A program made the position numbers and the translations under genes. A stretch of DNA of 64,000 nt from Claveliimonas monacensis. Its GTDB lineage: Bacteria > Bacillota > Clostridia > Lachnospirales > Lachnospiraceae. Every line of letters begins with the position of its first letter. Within the stretch, counting starts at the first letter, position 1. The notes under the pieces are model-generated. The model was not told the origin of the DNA. It saw only the letters and a program-made list of their open reading frames with translations, and ran no database searches. Positions 9,508-18,716 of the stretch are shown here, one piece after another. The stretch lies in assembly GCF_014982975.1 (NCBI RefSeq), contig NZ_JADCKL010000001.1, forward strand, positions 558,001-622,000, in the 5' to 3' direction.

Positions 9508-9613
9508 ATATCCTGCCCCTTCCACATGTGCTGTTAGAATATATGCAGATGCTGTCCTTTTTAGAATTTTCATTCAATAGATTTCATCTATGGGTTCTGT
9601 GCATATTAAGTAT

Positions 9614-9642
9614 TTGATTGACCGTGTCTGTTTTGTTAAAAT
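9614..9642 (+). promoter_or_regulatory. promoter of the shikimate dehydrogenase/aroD pair
   Basis: TTGATT, 17 bases, TAAAAT; a start near 9650 would give a short leader ending in the AAAGGAG ribosome site of the 9683 gene. Confidence 0.5.
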
Positions 9643-9682
9643 AAAGACATACAAAAGTTTTTATCAAAAGGAGCGATGAATT

Positions 9683-10582
9683 ATGGAAAGACACCAGATC
9701 ACCGGGCATACAGAACTGATCGGACTGATGGCGTATCCGATCCGCCATTCCCAGTCGCCTGCCACCCACAATGCCGCCTACGAAAAGCTGGGCCTGGACA
9801 TTGTCAACCTTGCATTTGAGGTGGATGCAGACGACCTGGAGGACGCCATCAAAGGGCTGAGAGCTCTGAAACTGCGCGGTTCCAATATCTCCATGCCAAA
9901 TAAGACCATTGTCCACAAATATCTGGATGAGGTATCTCCCGCCGCCAAACTCTGCGGGGCGGTCAACACCATCGTAAACAAAGACGGCTATCTGATCGGC
10001 CACAACACGGACGGCATTGGCTATGTGCAGTCCCTGAAAGACAACGGGATTGATCCCACCGGAAAGAAAGTCACGATCGTGGGATCCGGCGGAGCAGCCA
10101 CAGCCGTGCAGATCCAGTCCGCCCTGGACGGCGTGGCCGAGATGTCTATCTTTGCAAGGGATGATAAGTTTAAAGACAACGCCATTGAAACTGTGAAAAA
10201 GATCAATGAGAACACAAACTGTAAAGCAGTCTTCTATCCTCTGGAGGATCTGGACCGCTTAAAAGAAGAGATGGCTTCCAGCTACCTGTTTACTAATGCC
10301 ACCGGCGTGGGCATGAAACCTCTGGAGGGCATCACCTATATACCGGACGCCTCCTTCTTCCGCCCGGACCTGATCGTGACCGATGTTGTGTACTCTCCCC
10401 ACGAGACAGCCATGCTGAAGATGGCAAGAAAAGCCGGCTGCAAGACCATGAACGGCCAGGGCATGATGCTCTTCCAGGCTATCGCAGCCATTGAGCTGAT
10501 GCTGGGACAGCGAGTGGACAGCGAGTACATGAAAGAAAAGCTGGGCATCTCCTATGTCTACACAGATGATGACGAAGACTGA
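9683..10582 (+). CDS. aroE: shikimate dehydrogenase family protein
   Basis: 299 residues; interconverts 3-dehydroshikimate and shikimate (or quinate and 3-dehydroquinate) with NAD(P). The substrate serines S23 and S25 (RHSQSP), catalytic lysine K74 (SNISMPNK) and aspartate D110 (GHNTDGIG) are all present, as is the nucleotide loop GSGGAATA. ATG has AAAGGAG nine bases upstream. It is followed 18 bases later by aroD. The pairing with a type I dehydroquinase, away from other aromatic biosynthesis genes, and the second copy at 18.7 kb suggest a catabolic rather than biosynthetic role; this is inference, and biosynthetic AroE remains possible. Confidence 0.88.
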   Translation: MERHQITGHTELIGLMAYPIRHSQSPATHNAAYEKLGLDIVNLAFEVDADDLEDAIKGLRALKLRGSNISMPNKTIVHKYLDEVSPAAKLCGAVNTIVNKDGYLIGHNTDGIGYVQSLKDNGIDPTGKKVTIVGSGGAATAVQIQSALDGVAEMSIFARDDKFKDNAIETVKKINENTNCKAVFYPLEDLDRLKEEMASSYLFTNATGVGMKPLEGITYIPDASFFRPDLIVTDVVYSPHETAMLKMARKAGCKTMNGQGMMLFQAIAAIELMLGQRVDSEYMKEKLGISYVYTDDDED

Positions 10583-10600
10583 TCAGGAGGAGAAAAGATC

Positions 10601-11368
10601 ATGAATACAGTAAAAGTAAGAAATCTGGAACTGGGAGGCGGCATCCCGGCTGTGTGCATCCCCAATGTGGGTAAGACAAAGGAGGAGATCCTCACACTCA
10701 CAGAGCAGTACAAGTCCATGCCCATGGACCTGATGGAATGGCGGGTGGACTGGTTTGAGGGCGTGGAGGACACCCAGGCCGTATTGGATGTGCTGTCCGG
10801 CATCAGAGAAAAGCTGGGAGACACTCCTCTCCTCTTCACCTTCCGCACGAAAAAAGAGGGCGGCGTCCACGATATGGACACTGCAGCGTACATTGCCCTG
10901 AACAAGGCAGTGGCAGTCACAAAGCTGGCGGACCTGATCGATGTGGAGATCTTCACAGGAGACGAGATCGTCTCTGAACTGATCCACGCCATCCACGCAT
11001 CCGGCACAAAGGTGGTTGCTTCCAACCACGACTTTGACCGGACGCCTGCAAAATCTGACATCGTTTACCGGCTGCGCAAGATGCAGGATATGGGAGCGGA
11101 CATCCCCAAGATCGCCGTCATGCCAAGAAGCAAAAGGGATGTGCTGACTCTCCTGTCCGCCACGGAGGAGATGGCCTCCGACTATGCGGACCGCCCCATC
11201 ATCACCATGTCCATGGCAGGCCTTGGCAGCATCAGCCGTCTCTCCTGCGAGGTCTTCGGCTCCTGCCTCACCTTTGGCTCCGGTTCCATGGCCTCCGCCC
11301 CGGGGCAGATTGGCGCGCAGGAACTTAAAGAGGTCCTGACTTCCGTACACAATGCACTGGGCAACTAG
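10601..11368 (+). CDS. aroD: type I 3-dehydroquinate dehydratase
   Basis: 255 residues. It dehydrates 3-dehydroquinate to 3-dehydroshikimate through a Schiff base. The expected histidine lies in VVASNHDF and the Schiff-base lysine in PKIAVMP; the substrate-binding RTKKEGG motif (FTFRTKKEGG) is also present. AGGAGG sits ten bases before the ATG, and it forms an operon with the dehydrogenase upstream. Type I dehydroquinases serve both biosynthesis and quinate catabolism, so context decides; see the hydroaromatic locus finding. Confidence 0.95.
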   Translation: MNTVKVRNLELGGGIPAVCIPNVGKTKEEILTLTEQYKSMPMDLMEWRVDWFEGVEDTQAVLDVLSGIREKLGDTPLLFTFRTKKEGGVHDMDTAAYIALNKAVAVTKLADLIDVEIFTGDEIVSELIHAIHASGTKVVASNHDFDRTPAKSDIVYRLRKMQDMGADIPKIAVMPRSKRDVLTLLSATEEMASDYADRPIITMSMAGLGSISRLSCEVFGSCLTFGSGSMASAPGQIGAQELKEVLTSVHNALGN

Positions 11369-11398
11369 ATTCCAGGCATAAAACATATAAGTATATAC

Positions 11399-11455
11399 GT
11401 ACAGGGCAGGAACCGGACTTTCTCTTTTCGTCCGGCTCCTGCCCTGTCTTTCTTC
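11399..11455. terminator. bidirectional terminator after aroD
   Basis: A strong hairpin: ACAGGGCAGGA-ACCGGAC pairs with GTCCGG-CTCCTGCCCTGT around an 11-base T-rich loop, followed by CTTTCTTCT. It lies between the convergent aroD and PepSY genes. Confidence 0.8.
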
Positions 11456-11487
11456 TCACACTTTTCTATCGTTTCCTGTCAGGGGAC

Positions 11488-12090
11488 TTAATGTCTCTCC
11501 TCGCTCCATTTTAGGAAATTTCCAGTCTGTGCGTCGATCTCAAATTCATATTCTTTCTGGTCGTAGATGACATCTCCCTCATAGATGTAGTAGCCGTCAT
11601 CGTACTCCAGCTCCATGCGGATATCGGCGTCCGTTGCCCCGGGCACTCTCTCCAGTGCTGCAGCCCTGGCATCTGCCTCGCTGACTGCCACATCCGCCGC
11701 TGCTGTCCCGCTGTTTGTGCTGGGCGTATCATCGGTTCCGCTGTTTGTACCAGCTGTATCATCTGTTTTTCCGGCTGTATTGTTCTGCGCTGCCGTACCG
11801 TTTGTCTCCACATCCGCGCTCAGTATCTCACCGTTGGCACCGTTGATGTCATAGCTGTACTCCTTTTCGTCCACGCTGAACTGCACGTCATACTGAAGCA
11901 TCCCATCATCCCTGTCTTTTTCCACCTTCAGTCTGGATGTATCGGACTCGCTCACGCCCGCATCCTCGAAGGCAATCCTCTTGGCCTCGTCCTGTCCTAT
12001 ATCCTGTCCCGAGGAGCCGCACCCTGTCACGATGCCTGCTGCCAGTGCCACTGCCAATACTGCTGTTGTCAATCTCTTATATCTTTTCAT
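11488..12090 (-). CDS. PepSY-domain lipoprotein
   Basis: 200 residues. An N-terminal lipoprotein signal ends in a lipobox (AGIVTGC), so the mature protein is anchored outside the membrane by its cysteine. Two PepSY-like modules (around residues 33-93 and 137-198) are each built of an alpha segment and a strand with YxYxINxxxGEI-type pattern, joined by a low-complexity Thr/Asn/Gly/Asp linker with a repeated TNSGT. PepSY domains are thought to inhibit or sense proteases or act in the envelope. It lies downstream of a sensor kinase and response regulator and has its own promoter with direct repeats, making it a likely target of that system. Confidence 0.8.
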   Translation of the reverse strand: MKRYKRLTTAVLAVALAAGIVTGCGSSGQDIGQDEAKRIAFEDAGVSESDTSRLKVEKDRDDGMLQYDVQFSVDEKEYSYDINGANGEILSADVETNGTAAQNNTAGKTDDTAGTNSGTDDTPSTNSGTAAADVAVSEADARAAALERVPGATDADIRMELEYDDGYYIYEGDVIYDQKEYEFEIDAQTGNFLKWSEERH

Positions 12091-12169
12091 CTTATTTTTC
12101 CTCTCCCGGCCTTTTGTCTGCCGGTCCTTTCCTGCTTATTTTTTATAGTTGTGTTCCTTTGTTGTATTT

Positions 12170-12203
12170 ACTATAACCAGAAAAGATTAAAACAACATTA
12201 AAA
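12170..12203 (-). promoter_or_regulatory. response-regulator-type promoter of the PepSY gene
   Basis: On the minus strand two direct repeats, TTTTAATGTT and TTTTAATCTT, are spaced 11 bases centre to centre and are followed seven bases later by TATAGT, a -10 box; no good -35 is present. This layout is typical of OmpR/PhoB-type activators. The neighbouring response regulator is the obvious candidate to bind here, by inference. Confidence 0.5.
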
Positions 12204-12255
12204 TGAAACAGATTTTTTCAGGATTTTTATAAGGCTCCTGCTCCCTTTCTTCTTT

Positions 12256-13605
12256 TTACAGAGGAAATCTGCAAGTAAACGTGCTCCCTCTTCCCTTCTC
12301 ACTCTCCACGGCCACCTCGCCTCCATGCTCCTTCGCGATCCATTTTACGATGGAAAGGCCAAGTCCGGAGTGGCTGCTGTCGCCGCGGGAGGCATCTGCC
12401 CGGTAAAACCGGTCCCAGATCCGGGGAAGATCCTTCCCGTCAATGCCCACGCCATCATCCGCCACCGCAAGTACAGCCTCCTGTTCTTCCCGGTGGAGAG
12501 ACACCTTCGTAGTCCCTCCCTCCCGGCCGTAGGCAATGGAGTTGGAGATAAGGTTCACGAGAAGCCGGATAAAAAAGCTCTCGTCCGACTCCATCACAAT
12601 CCCCGGCTCAATGTCCGTCACAATGGAGATGTGCTTCTCATCTGCCAGGAGCTGCTGTTCTTCCGCCGTCATCAAGGTCAGCTCGCTGATATCCAGAGGC
12701 TCCTTCTGGAGCACCTGGCGCCCCTGGTCCGCCCGGGACAGAAGAAGGAGCTGGGAGATCATGGCAGACATGTCCCCGGCCTTTTTCCGGATGGCCTCTA
12801 ACTGTTCTCTCTGCGGCTCAGACAGGGAAGGGTCTGACAGCAGCTCCTCGCTCTGGAGCAGGATCACCGCAGCCGGGGTCCGCAGCTCGTGGGACACATC
12901 AGAGGTAAACTGCCTCTCCCTGTCAAACGCCTCCTGAAGCTCTGAGAGCAGCTGGTCAAAGGTGTCCGCCAGATGGTAGATCTCGTCCCTTCCATCAGGC
13001 AGGTCCACTCTCCTGGACAGATCCGCCTCCTCCCGTATCTCCTTCACGGTGTCCGTGATCCGGCGCACAGGAAGCAGGGCTCTTCTGACAAACTGGTAGG
13101 ACAGGAGGATCATCACCACCGCAAGAGCCGGCAAAAGGATGAGGGCAAACCGCAGCGTCACGGTGAAGCTGTTCTCCGCTCTTGTGACCGAGGTAATGCC
13201 ACGGATATAGACAGAACCGTATCCCTGGATGCGGTGCTCCATGTCAAAGACATAGAATGTTTCCTGTCCCTCCCGGACCGTGCGCAGGGTGTCATGCTCA
13301 AAATCCGGCTGCCCGCCAAAGCCGGTGGGGATCCGCCCGTACAGGAACGTGCCGTCCACACCGTACACAGACAGATAGACCCCATTCTCCATGTTGTAAA
13401 AATCAGAGTCCACCTCCAGATATCCGCCCTCTGCTTCCAGCTCCTCCACACTGCCCTGCACCTGCTCCCGCAGATCTGACTGGACAGAGGAGAGGACCTC
13501 CTGGTTACTGAGGGAAAACAGGATTGCAAGAGCCGCCACGATAAGGAGGATCATAAATCCTCCGTACAGGCACGTCAGCTTCAGTTTGATCGACCATCTC
13601 TTCAT
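12256..13605 (-). CDS. two-component sensor histidine kinase
   Basis: About 449 residues: transmembrane helix near residues 8-30, an extracytoplasmic sensor of about 120 residues, a second helix near 155-175, a HAMP segment, the HisKA phosphorylation site (SDVSHELRTP) and a HATPase domain with N-box (LLVNLISNSIAYG), G1 (DDGVGID) and G2 (GLGLSI). ATG at 13605 overlaps the regulator stop as TGATG; a GTG one codon earlier is also possible. The signal sensed cannot be deduced. It acts with the adjacent regulator and probably the PepSY lipoprotein. Confidence 0.92.
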   Translation of the reverse strand: MKRWSIKLKLTCLYGGFMILLIVAALAILFSLSNQEVLSSVQSDLREQVQGSVEELEAEGGYLEVDSDFYNMENGVYLSVYGVDGTFLYGRIPTGFGGQPDFEHDTLRTVREGQETFYVFDMEHRIQGYGSVYIRGITSVTRAENSFTVTLRFALILLPALAVVMILLSYQFVRRALLPVRRITDTVKEIREEADLSRRVDLPDGRDEIYHLADTFDQLLSELQEAFDRERQFTSDVSHELRTPAAVILLQSEELLSDPSLSEPQREQLEAIRKKAGDMSAMISQLLLLSRADQGRQVLQKEPLDISELTLMTAEEQQLLADEKHISIVTDIEPGIVMESDESFFIRLLVNLISNSIAYGREGGTTKVSLHREEQEAVLAVADDGVGIDGKDLPRIWDRFYRADASRGDSSHSGLGLSIVKWIAKEHGGEVAVESEKGRGSTFTCRFPL

Positions 13606-14279
13606 CACTCTGCCCTCAGTACATAGCCGGCTCCCCGGACTGTGTGTATCAGTTTCTTCTCATGTCCCTCGTCGATCTTCCTGCGCAGATACCGGATATA
13701 TACGTCGATGACGTTGGACCCTCCTGCGAAATCGTAGTTCCATATGTGCTGCTCCAGCTTGTCCCGGGAGAGCACGATCCCCTGGTTCTGCATCATATAC
13801 CGCAGCAGCGTGTACTCCTTCCCGGACAGGCTGATCTCTCTCCCCGCCCGGGTCACCCTGTGGGTGTCCGTGCAAAGGGTCAGGTCCCCCACCGTCAGAC
13901 AGTTCCCCTCTCCGCTCTGATCCGGTTTTCGCAGCATGACCCGTATCCGGGCCAGCAGTTCCTCCACCGCAAAGGGCTTTACAAGGTAGTCGTTGGCACC
14001 CGCGTCCAGCCCTGCCACCCGGTCCTCAATGCTGTCCCTGGCAGTCAATAGGAGCACCGGCAGGGACCTGTCCCTGGCCCGGATCTTCCGGAGCACGGTC
14101 AGCCCGTCCATGACCGGCATCATAATGTCCAGCACCACCGCGTCATACTCCGCCCCCGCCAGGTAGTCCAGGGCCTCCTGCCCGTCAAAGCAGGCGTCCA
14201 CGCTGTAGTGCTCCGCTGTCAGCCTGGAAACCAGTATCTTGTTTAAATTTTTCTCATCCTCCGCTATCAAAATGCGCAT
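13605..14279 (-). CDS. OmpR-family response regulator
   Basis: Start set at ATG 14279 (MRILIAEDE) with GGAGGGAAGGAC upstream. 224 residues: receiver domain with the acidic pair (AEDE), phospho-acceptor aspartate in VVLDIMMPVMDG, conserved threonine and lysine (LLLTARD; YLVKPF), then a winged-helix DNA-binding domain ending in the recognition region NVIDVYIRYLRRKID. First gene of the regulator - kinase - PepSY set. The tandem repeats before the PepSY gene are a candidate binding site. Confidence 0.93.
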   Translation of the reverse strand: MRILIAEDEKNLNKILVSRLTAEHYSVDACFDGQEALDYLAGAEYDAVVLDIMMPVMDGLTVLRKIRARDRSLPVLLLTARDSIEDRVAGLDAGANDYLVKPFAVEELLARIRVMLRKPDQSGEGNCLTVGDLTLCTDTHRVTRAGREISLSGKEYTLLRYMMQNQGIVLSRDKLEQHIWNYDFAGGSNVIDVYIRYLRRKIDEGHEKKLIHTVRGAGYVLRAE

Positions 14280-14330
14280 GTCCTTCCCTCCATCCGCTGT
14301 CATATTTCTCTCTTCTCTTAACCTTACATG

Positions 14331-14363
14331 ACAAAAGAGGATCCGTCAAGCAGACAGATCCTC
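14331..14363 (-). terminator. terminator of the TRAP transporter operon
   Basis: On the minus strand GAGGATCTGTC pairs with GACGGATCCTC (one G-T pair) around a short loop, followed by TTTTGTC. It is placed 40 bases after the dctP stop. Confidence 0.7.
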
Positions 14364-14402
14364 ACTAAATGTGTCAGCCGGACGGCTCTCTCAGCGGACG
14401 TT

Positions 14403-15428
14403 TTACTCTACTCCCATGTAGAGGTCCACAAGCTCATCTCCCGCCTGTTTTCTTATATTTTCATAGACCGGCTGGCATGCCTCCTGCATTTCCTCCCAGG
14501 TCTGCTGGTCGATCTCCACGATCTCCATGCCCTCTGCCGCCAGCTCTTCTTCCCGCTGCTCTCTTCTCTCGTCCGCGGACTCCCGGGCCTTCTCCTGGGC
14601 GATAGCGGCTGCCTCCCGGACAATCTGCTGCTGTTCCTTGTCCAGGTCCCGGAAAAAGTCGTCGCTGACAATGAGGGTGATATAGTCGGGGACCGCGTTG
14701 GTCTGTACCAGCACTTCCTGCTGCTCATAGAGCTTGGCGCTGACAATGAGTTCATAGGCGTTTTCCTGGGCGTCGATGGTGCCCTGCTGCAGGCCGATGT
14801 AGACCTCGCTGAAAGTCATGGGCGTGGGGCTGGCGCCCACCGCGTTCCAGAACTGGATGTGATAGGTGTTCTCCATGGTCCGTATCTTCTGTCCTTTAAA
14901 GCTCTCCATGCCTGTGAAGGGCTCGCTGCTGGTCATGACGCGGAAGCACTGGTCCGCCATGCCCAGGATCTGGTAGCCGGCGTCCTCGTAGATCCCCTGT
15001 ATGACAGAAAAAAATTCCGGATCATCGATGGCCGCCCTGGCTTCCTCTATGTCGTCGAACACGCAGGGCGTGTCAAAGACGCACAGCTCCGGCATAAAGC
15101 TCACCTGAGGCGCCGGGGACTGGACCACAAAGGGGATATCCCCGTCCTTGCAGCTCTCCATCAGCTCTCTGTCCCCTCCCAGCGTGCTCTGGGGGTACAC
15201 CTGGATCTCCATCTCTCCTCCGCTCAGGCGCTCCACTTCCTCCGCAAAGGTCTGCGCAAATACATGGGTGATGGTGTCCTCTGTGCTGCAGGTGGCCAGG
15301 GGCCAGGCGTAGGTCTGCTTCCCGGACGTATCTATTTTTCTGTCAGACACAGAAGAGCCGTAGACTATGACGCCCGCGCTGACAGCCGTAAGGAGGACAA
15401 CCGTCACTGCACTCCATATCTTCTTCAT
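14403..15428 (-). CDS. dctP: TRAP transporter solute-binding protein
   Basis: 341 residues with an N-terminal membrane signal (residues 5-24) and the DctP fold: GGDRELMESCKDG, FDTPCVFDD, and the conserved arginine region GQKIRTMEN used by TRAP receptors to bind a carboxylate. It captures an organic acid outside the cell and delivers it to DctQM. GGAGG lies upstream of the ATG. It is the last gene of the dctQ-dctM-dctP operon. The ligand is unknown; hydroaromatic acids are a reasonable guess given the flanking shikimate genes. Confidence 0.92.
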   Translation of the reverse strand: MKKIWSAVTVVLLTAVSAGVIVYGSSVSDRKIDTSGKQTYAWPLATCSTEDTITHVFAQTFAEEVERLSGGEMEIQVYPQSTLGGDRELMESCKDGDIPFVVQSPAPQVSFMPELCVFDTPCVFDDIEEARAAIDDPEFFSVIQGIYEDAGYQILGMADQCFRVMTSSEPFTGMESFKGQKIRTMENTYHIQFWNAVGASPTPMTFSEVYIGLQQGTIDAQENAYELIVSAKLYEQQEVLVQTNAVPDYITLIVSDDFFRDLDKEQQQIVREAAAIAQEKARESADERREQREEELAAEGMEIVEIDQQTWEEMQEACQPVYENIRKQAGDELVDLYMGVE

Positions 15429-15446
15429 CTTCTTTATCCTCCTTTT

Positions 15447-16739
15447 CTAGAGCAGCGCAAGGCTGATCTGGGGTATAAATGTGATCAGGATCAGTGCGAT
15501 CAGGAAATAGCCGATCATGGGAAGGGCCCGCTTCGCGATCTGCACCACCGGAATATCTGTGAGGGAGCTTGCCACAAACAGGTTGACGCCGATAGGCGGG
15601 GTCACAAAGCCGATGGCAAGGTTCACCACCATCATGACTCCGAAATGGATGGAGTCCACTCCCACACCGTTCATGATGGGCAGGAGGATGGGAGTCAGTA
15701 TCAGGATAGCCGGTGTGGTGTCCATGACCATTCCCACAAACAGCAGGAAGATATTGACCACGATCAGGATCAGCACTTTATTTCCCGCAAAGCTGTCCAG
15801 TATCCACGTGCTGATGGTCTGAGGCACCTGCATCAGGGTCAGCACCCTGGAAAAAGCGATGGACGCTGCCAGGATGAAGAGGATGGGCGCATAGGTCTTC
15901 ACCGCCTCGGAAAAGACTGCGTACAGCTCTCTCCACTGCAGTGACCTGTACACAAACAGGCTGATGATCAGGGAGTAGAACACGGAGATGACCGCCGCCT
16001 CCGTGGGGGACGCCACGCCGGAGTAGATGCATCCCAGGATGATCACCGGCGAGAGGACTGCAAAAAAGCTACTCCTGAACACTCTCCACAGGCCTTTTTC
16101 CCGGAGTTTCCCGATTTCCTCGTTGATCTTCTCCTTGTCCTCCCCGTTCTTCCTGCAGTAGTACACCGCATAGACCATGAGAAGGACACCGATCAGGATG
16201 CCGGGGATGATGCCCGCAATAAAGATATCGCTGACAGACACGCCCGAGGCCATACCGTACATGATAAAGGGAATGCTTGGCGGAATGATGACTCCCAGGC
16301 TCCCCGCCACAGCCACAAGAGCTGTGCAGAACTTTTTGTCATAGCCCAGATGGACAAGAAGGGGGATGGTCATGCTCCCCACGGCTGCCACCGTGGCAAT
16401 GCCGGACCCGGAGATGGCTCCGTAAAAGAGACAGGTCACCACTGCCGCACAGGGCAGTCCCGCTGTCCGCTTTCCTATAAAATAGGCAAACAGGTCAAAG
16501 AGCCTCTTGGAAATGCCTCCCCGCGCCATGATAATTCCCGACAGGATGAACATGGGGACCGCAAGGAGCGGAAAACTGTCCAGTCCGCCGAACATAGACC
16601 GGATCACGTAGCTGGCGCTGGCTGTAAAGGAAGAGTCAAAAACTCCCGGCAGAACAGAAACGATGCCCAGAGACACCGAAATCGGTATGGCTATGAGCAG
16701 GCAGACAAAAAATAAGATCATTACAACTGCTGATGACAT
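15447..16739 (-). CDS. dctM: TRAP transporter large permease
   Basis: 430 residues with about twelve membrane helices and the family motifs (GSGIATVAAVGSMTIPLL, GVIIPPSIPFIMYG, GVASPTEAA, ITFIPQISL). It is the sodium-coupled translocation subunit. AGGAGG lies five bases before the ATG, and it begins one base after the dctQ stop codon. A complete, undamaged member of the operon. Confidence 0.95.
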   Translation of the reverse strand: MSSAVVMILFFVCLLIAIPISVSLGIVSVLPGVFDSSFTASASYVIRSMFGGLDSFPLLAVPMFILSGIIMARGGISKRLFDLFAYFIGKRTAGLPCAAVVTCLFYGAISGSGIATVAAVGSMTIPLLVHLGYDKKFCTALVAVAGSLGVIIPPSIPFIMYGMASGVSVSDIFIAGIIPGILIGVLLMVYAVYYCRKNGEDKEKINEEIGKLREKGLWRVFRSSFFAVLSPVIILGCIYSGVASPTEAAVISVFYSLIISLFVYRSLQWRELYAVFSEAVKTYAPILFILAASIAFSRVLTLMQVPQTISTWILDSFAGNKVLILIVVNIFLLFVGMVMDTTPAILILTPILLPIMNGVGVDSIHFGVMMVVNLAIGFVTPPIGVNLFVASSLTDIPVVQIAKRALPMIGYFLIALILITFIPQISLALL

Positions 16740-17240
16740 TTACTCCTCCTCCTTTCCATCTCTTACTCCAAGGATGAGCTGCAGCCGGTACAGCCATTTC
16801 TGGATGAGCCGGATCACGCAGAGGACAAAACTGATCACGGTAAAAGACTGGATGATGTACATGGGGATACCGCAGGCAGGGCTGCGCTGACCGCTCTCCA
16901 TACCCGCCGCGACATATTTCCAGGCAAAGGGGATCAGGTACGCAAAAAATACAAGTTGTACAGAGTAGCTGATGAGCCGGAAAATATGCACGCCCTTTCC
17001 CGGCAGCATGCCCACCAGCTGGTCGATCTTCACCGACGCGCCTTTTTTGATGCAGAAGCTGGCACTGATAAACCCGGAAACGATGAAGAGAAATCTTGTG
17101 ATCTCCTCAGACCAGGAAAGCGATGAGCCCAGCACATACCTTGCCGCCACCTGAACGCCCATGACCAGCGTCATGGCGCACAGCATGATCAGGAGAAGGG
17201 CTTCCTCCAGATACTGGTCCAGCCATCTGAGTACTTTCAT
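16740..17240 (-). CDS. dctQ: TRAP transporter small permease
   Basis: 166 residues with four membrane helices and the DctQ hallmark motifs (MGVQVAARYVLGSSLSWSEEITRFLFI). First gene of the operon; AGGGAGG precedes the ATG. It supports the large permease and receptor docking. Confidence 0.93.
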   Translation of the reverse strand: MKVLRWLDQYLEEALLLIMLCAMTLVMGVQVAARYVLGSSLSWSEEITRFLFIVSGFISASFCIKKGASVKIDQLVGMLPGKGVHIFRLISYSVQLVFFAYLIPFAWKYVAAGMESGQRSPACGIPMYIIQSFTVISFVLCVIRLIQKWLYRLQLILGVRDGKEEE

Positions 17241-17308
17241 GTTGAAACCTCCCTGTCTTATAGCTTTTCACAGCATTATCTATTCTTTTTATCTATGATT
17301 TGTATATA

Positions 17309-17364
17309 AAATGGCCCGCTAGTCAGGATACATTCTATGATTATTGTGTCCATTCCAGCGGGTC
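17309..17364 (-). terminator. terminator after the MFS gene
   Basis: TGACCCGCTGGA pairs imperfectly with CTAGCGGGCCA, extended by a GGACACAA/TGTATCC inner stem, followed on the minus strand by TTTTATATAC. It separates the MFS operon from dctQ. Confidence 0.6.
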
Positions 17365-17407
17365 ACTTTTCACTCAGTCTTACTGTACTGTTTATGCACA
17401 GTATGTA

Positions 17408-18685
17408 CTATTTCGTCAGAGCGCTCTTACCAAAGATCTTCTTATACTGAGATACAAGGTAGAGCATCATCAGGATGGCAATGACTGCTGCTGCAAGGAG
17501 AAGTCCCATCATAGTGTATACAGCTGCAGCCTCTCCGATAGAGGTGGTCATGGCTGATACAATGTAGGGCAGGAAGCAGCTTGCAAGTCCCATCCATGTA
17601 TAGTAGATACCAGTGTTTCTTCCCTTCGGGCCGGGGCACATCTCCTGACGGATCCCAAGACCTGTCTGGAGTGCTCCGCCTGCTGCGAAGAAGCCAAGCA
17701 GGGCGATGGCCACATAGATCACAGCCACGTTGCTCACAAGGAGAACAATGGCGAGAGCCACTGCCGTAAAGATGGAGTCGATCAGGACTACCTTCAGCGG
17801 ATTCCACTGCAGTTTACCCATCATAACTGCCCAGAATACAACGGCAATAACTGATCCTACTGTGTAGATCGATGTCATGCCCGCCGCCTGCGCCTCAGTC
17901 AGACCGCAGTTGCTCATACCGAAGGCCTTTGTGTACTGCTGCGCGCCGTACATGATGAACATACATACAAATCCGTAGAACATGGTAAAGAAGTTTACCA
18001 GTCCGCTTGGTTTTACAAGCATTCTTGCTCTTGCGGCCTCGATCTCAGCCTGTGCCGCATTCTCTGTCTTGCCGTCTGCTGTCTGTACGGTCTCTTTCAT
18101 CTGATCGTCATAGGCAAAGGGTGCGATCACTGCCAGCACAACCGCAACGATGGACATAACAAGCGGAATCCAGATGTTGATGTGCCAGTTTCCTGCTGCT
18201 GAGAACTGCACAGCCAACAGCGGATAAATGATGCCGGACAGAGACACGAAGAATTTGATACCGATCAGAGCACTTCCTGCGTATCTCGGTTTTACAGACT
18301 CCTGAGCTGCCGGATACAGGGATGCATCCCAGAAACCGGACGTAGCTGCTCCTGAGAGGAATGCACATACACATGCGATGGGGAAGCTTGCCGTGAACAG
18401 AAGTCCCGCAAAGCAGATGATATAGAGCACGCCGCCCGCAACTGCCATCTTTTTACGGCCAATGCGGTCTGAGAATTCTCCGCCCAGCCATACAGTCAGC
18501 ATTTTACCAAAGCCTGTCGCTGTGATCGCCAGGGACACGGCCGCCGCACCTTCCACTGCGTCCGTGTACCCCCACTGGGTGTAGAAGTTTACCTGGTTCT
18601 GTGACAGGATGATCGCCTGGATACCATGGGTAAAGTACGCCATGTACACCATTGCCAGTGATAAGATATACTTTTTCGCCTTCAC
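17408..18685 (-). CDS. MFS transporter, probably of hydroaromatic or related organic acid
   Basis: 425 residues with twelve predicted membrane helices, the MFS loop motif GEFSDRIGRKKM between helices 2 and 3, and a long cytoplasmic loop between helices 6 and 7 (about residues 190-225). Start is GTG 18685 with AAAGGAG eight bases upstream. It is the last gene of an operon with a shikimate dehydrogenase, a flavin oxidoreductase and a TIM-barrel enzyme, so the cargo is likely the substrate of those enzymes (quinate, shikimate or a relative). The substrate is inferred from context only. Confidence 0.85.
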   Translation of the reverse strand: MKAKKYILSLAMVYMAYFTHGIQAIILSQNQVNFYTQWGYTDAVEGAAAVSLAITATGFGKMLTVWLGGEFSDRIGRKKMAVAGGVLYIICFAGLLFTASFPIACVCAFLSGAATSGFWDASLYPAAQESVKPRYAGSALIGIKFFVSLSGIIYPLLAVQFSAAGNWHINIWIPLVMSIVAVVLAVIAPFAYDDQMKETVQTADGKTENAAQAEIEAARARMLVKPSGLVNFFTMFYGFVCMFIMYGAQQYTKAFGMSNCGLTEAQAAGMTSIYTVGSVIAVVFWAVMMGKLQWNPLKVVLIDSIFTAVALAIVLLVSNVAVIYVAIALLGFFAAGGALQTGLGIRQEMCPGPKGRNTGIYYTWMGLASCFLPYIVSAMTTSIGEAAAVYTMMGLLLAAAVIAILMMLYLVSQYKKIFGKSALTK

Positions 18686-18716
18686 TTCTCTTACTCCTTT
18701 TCTCGTTCAAACTGTA

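Noticed and set aside
14328-15944. 538-codon plus-strand open frame
   Set aside because: Antisense to dctP and dctM with no ribosome-binding site or recognisable motif.
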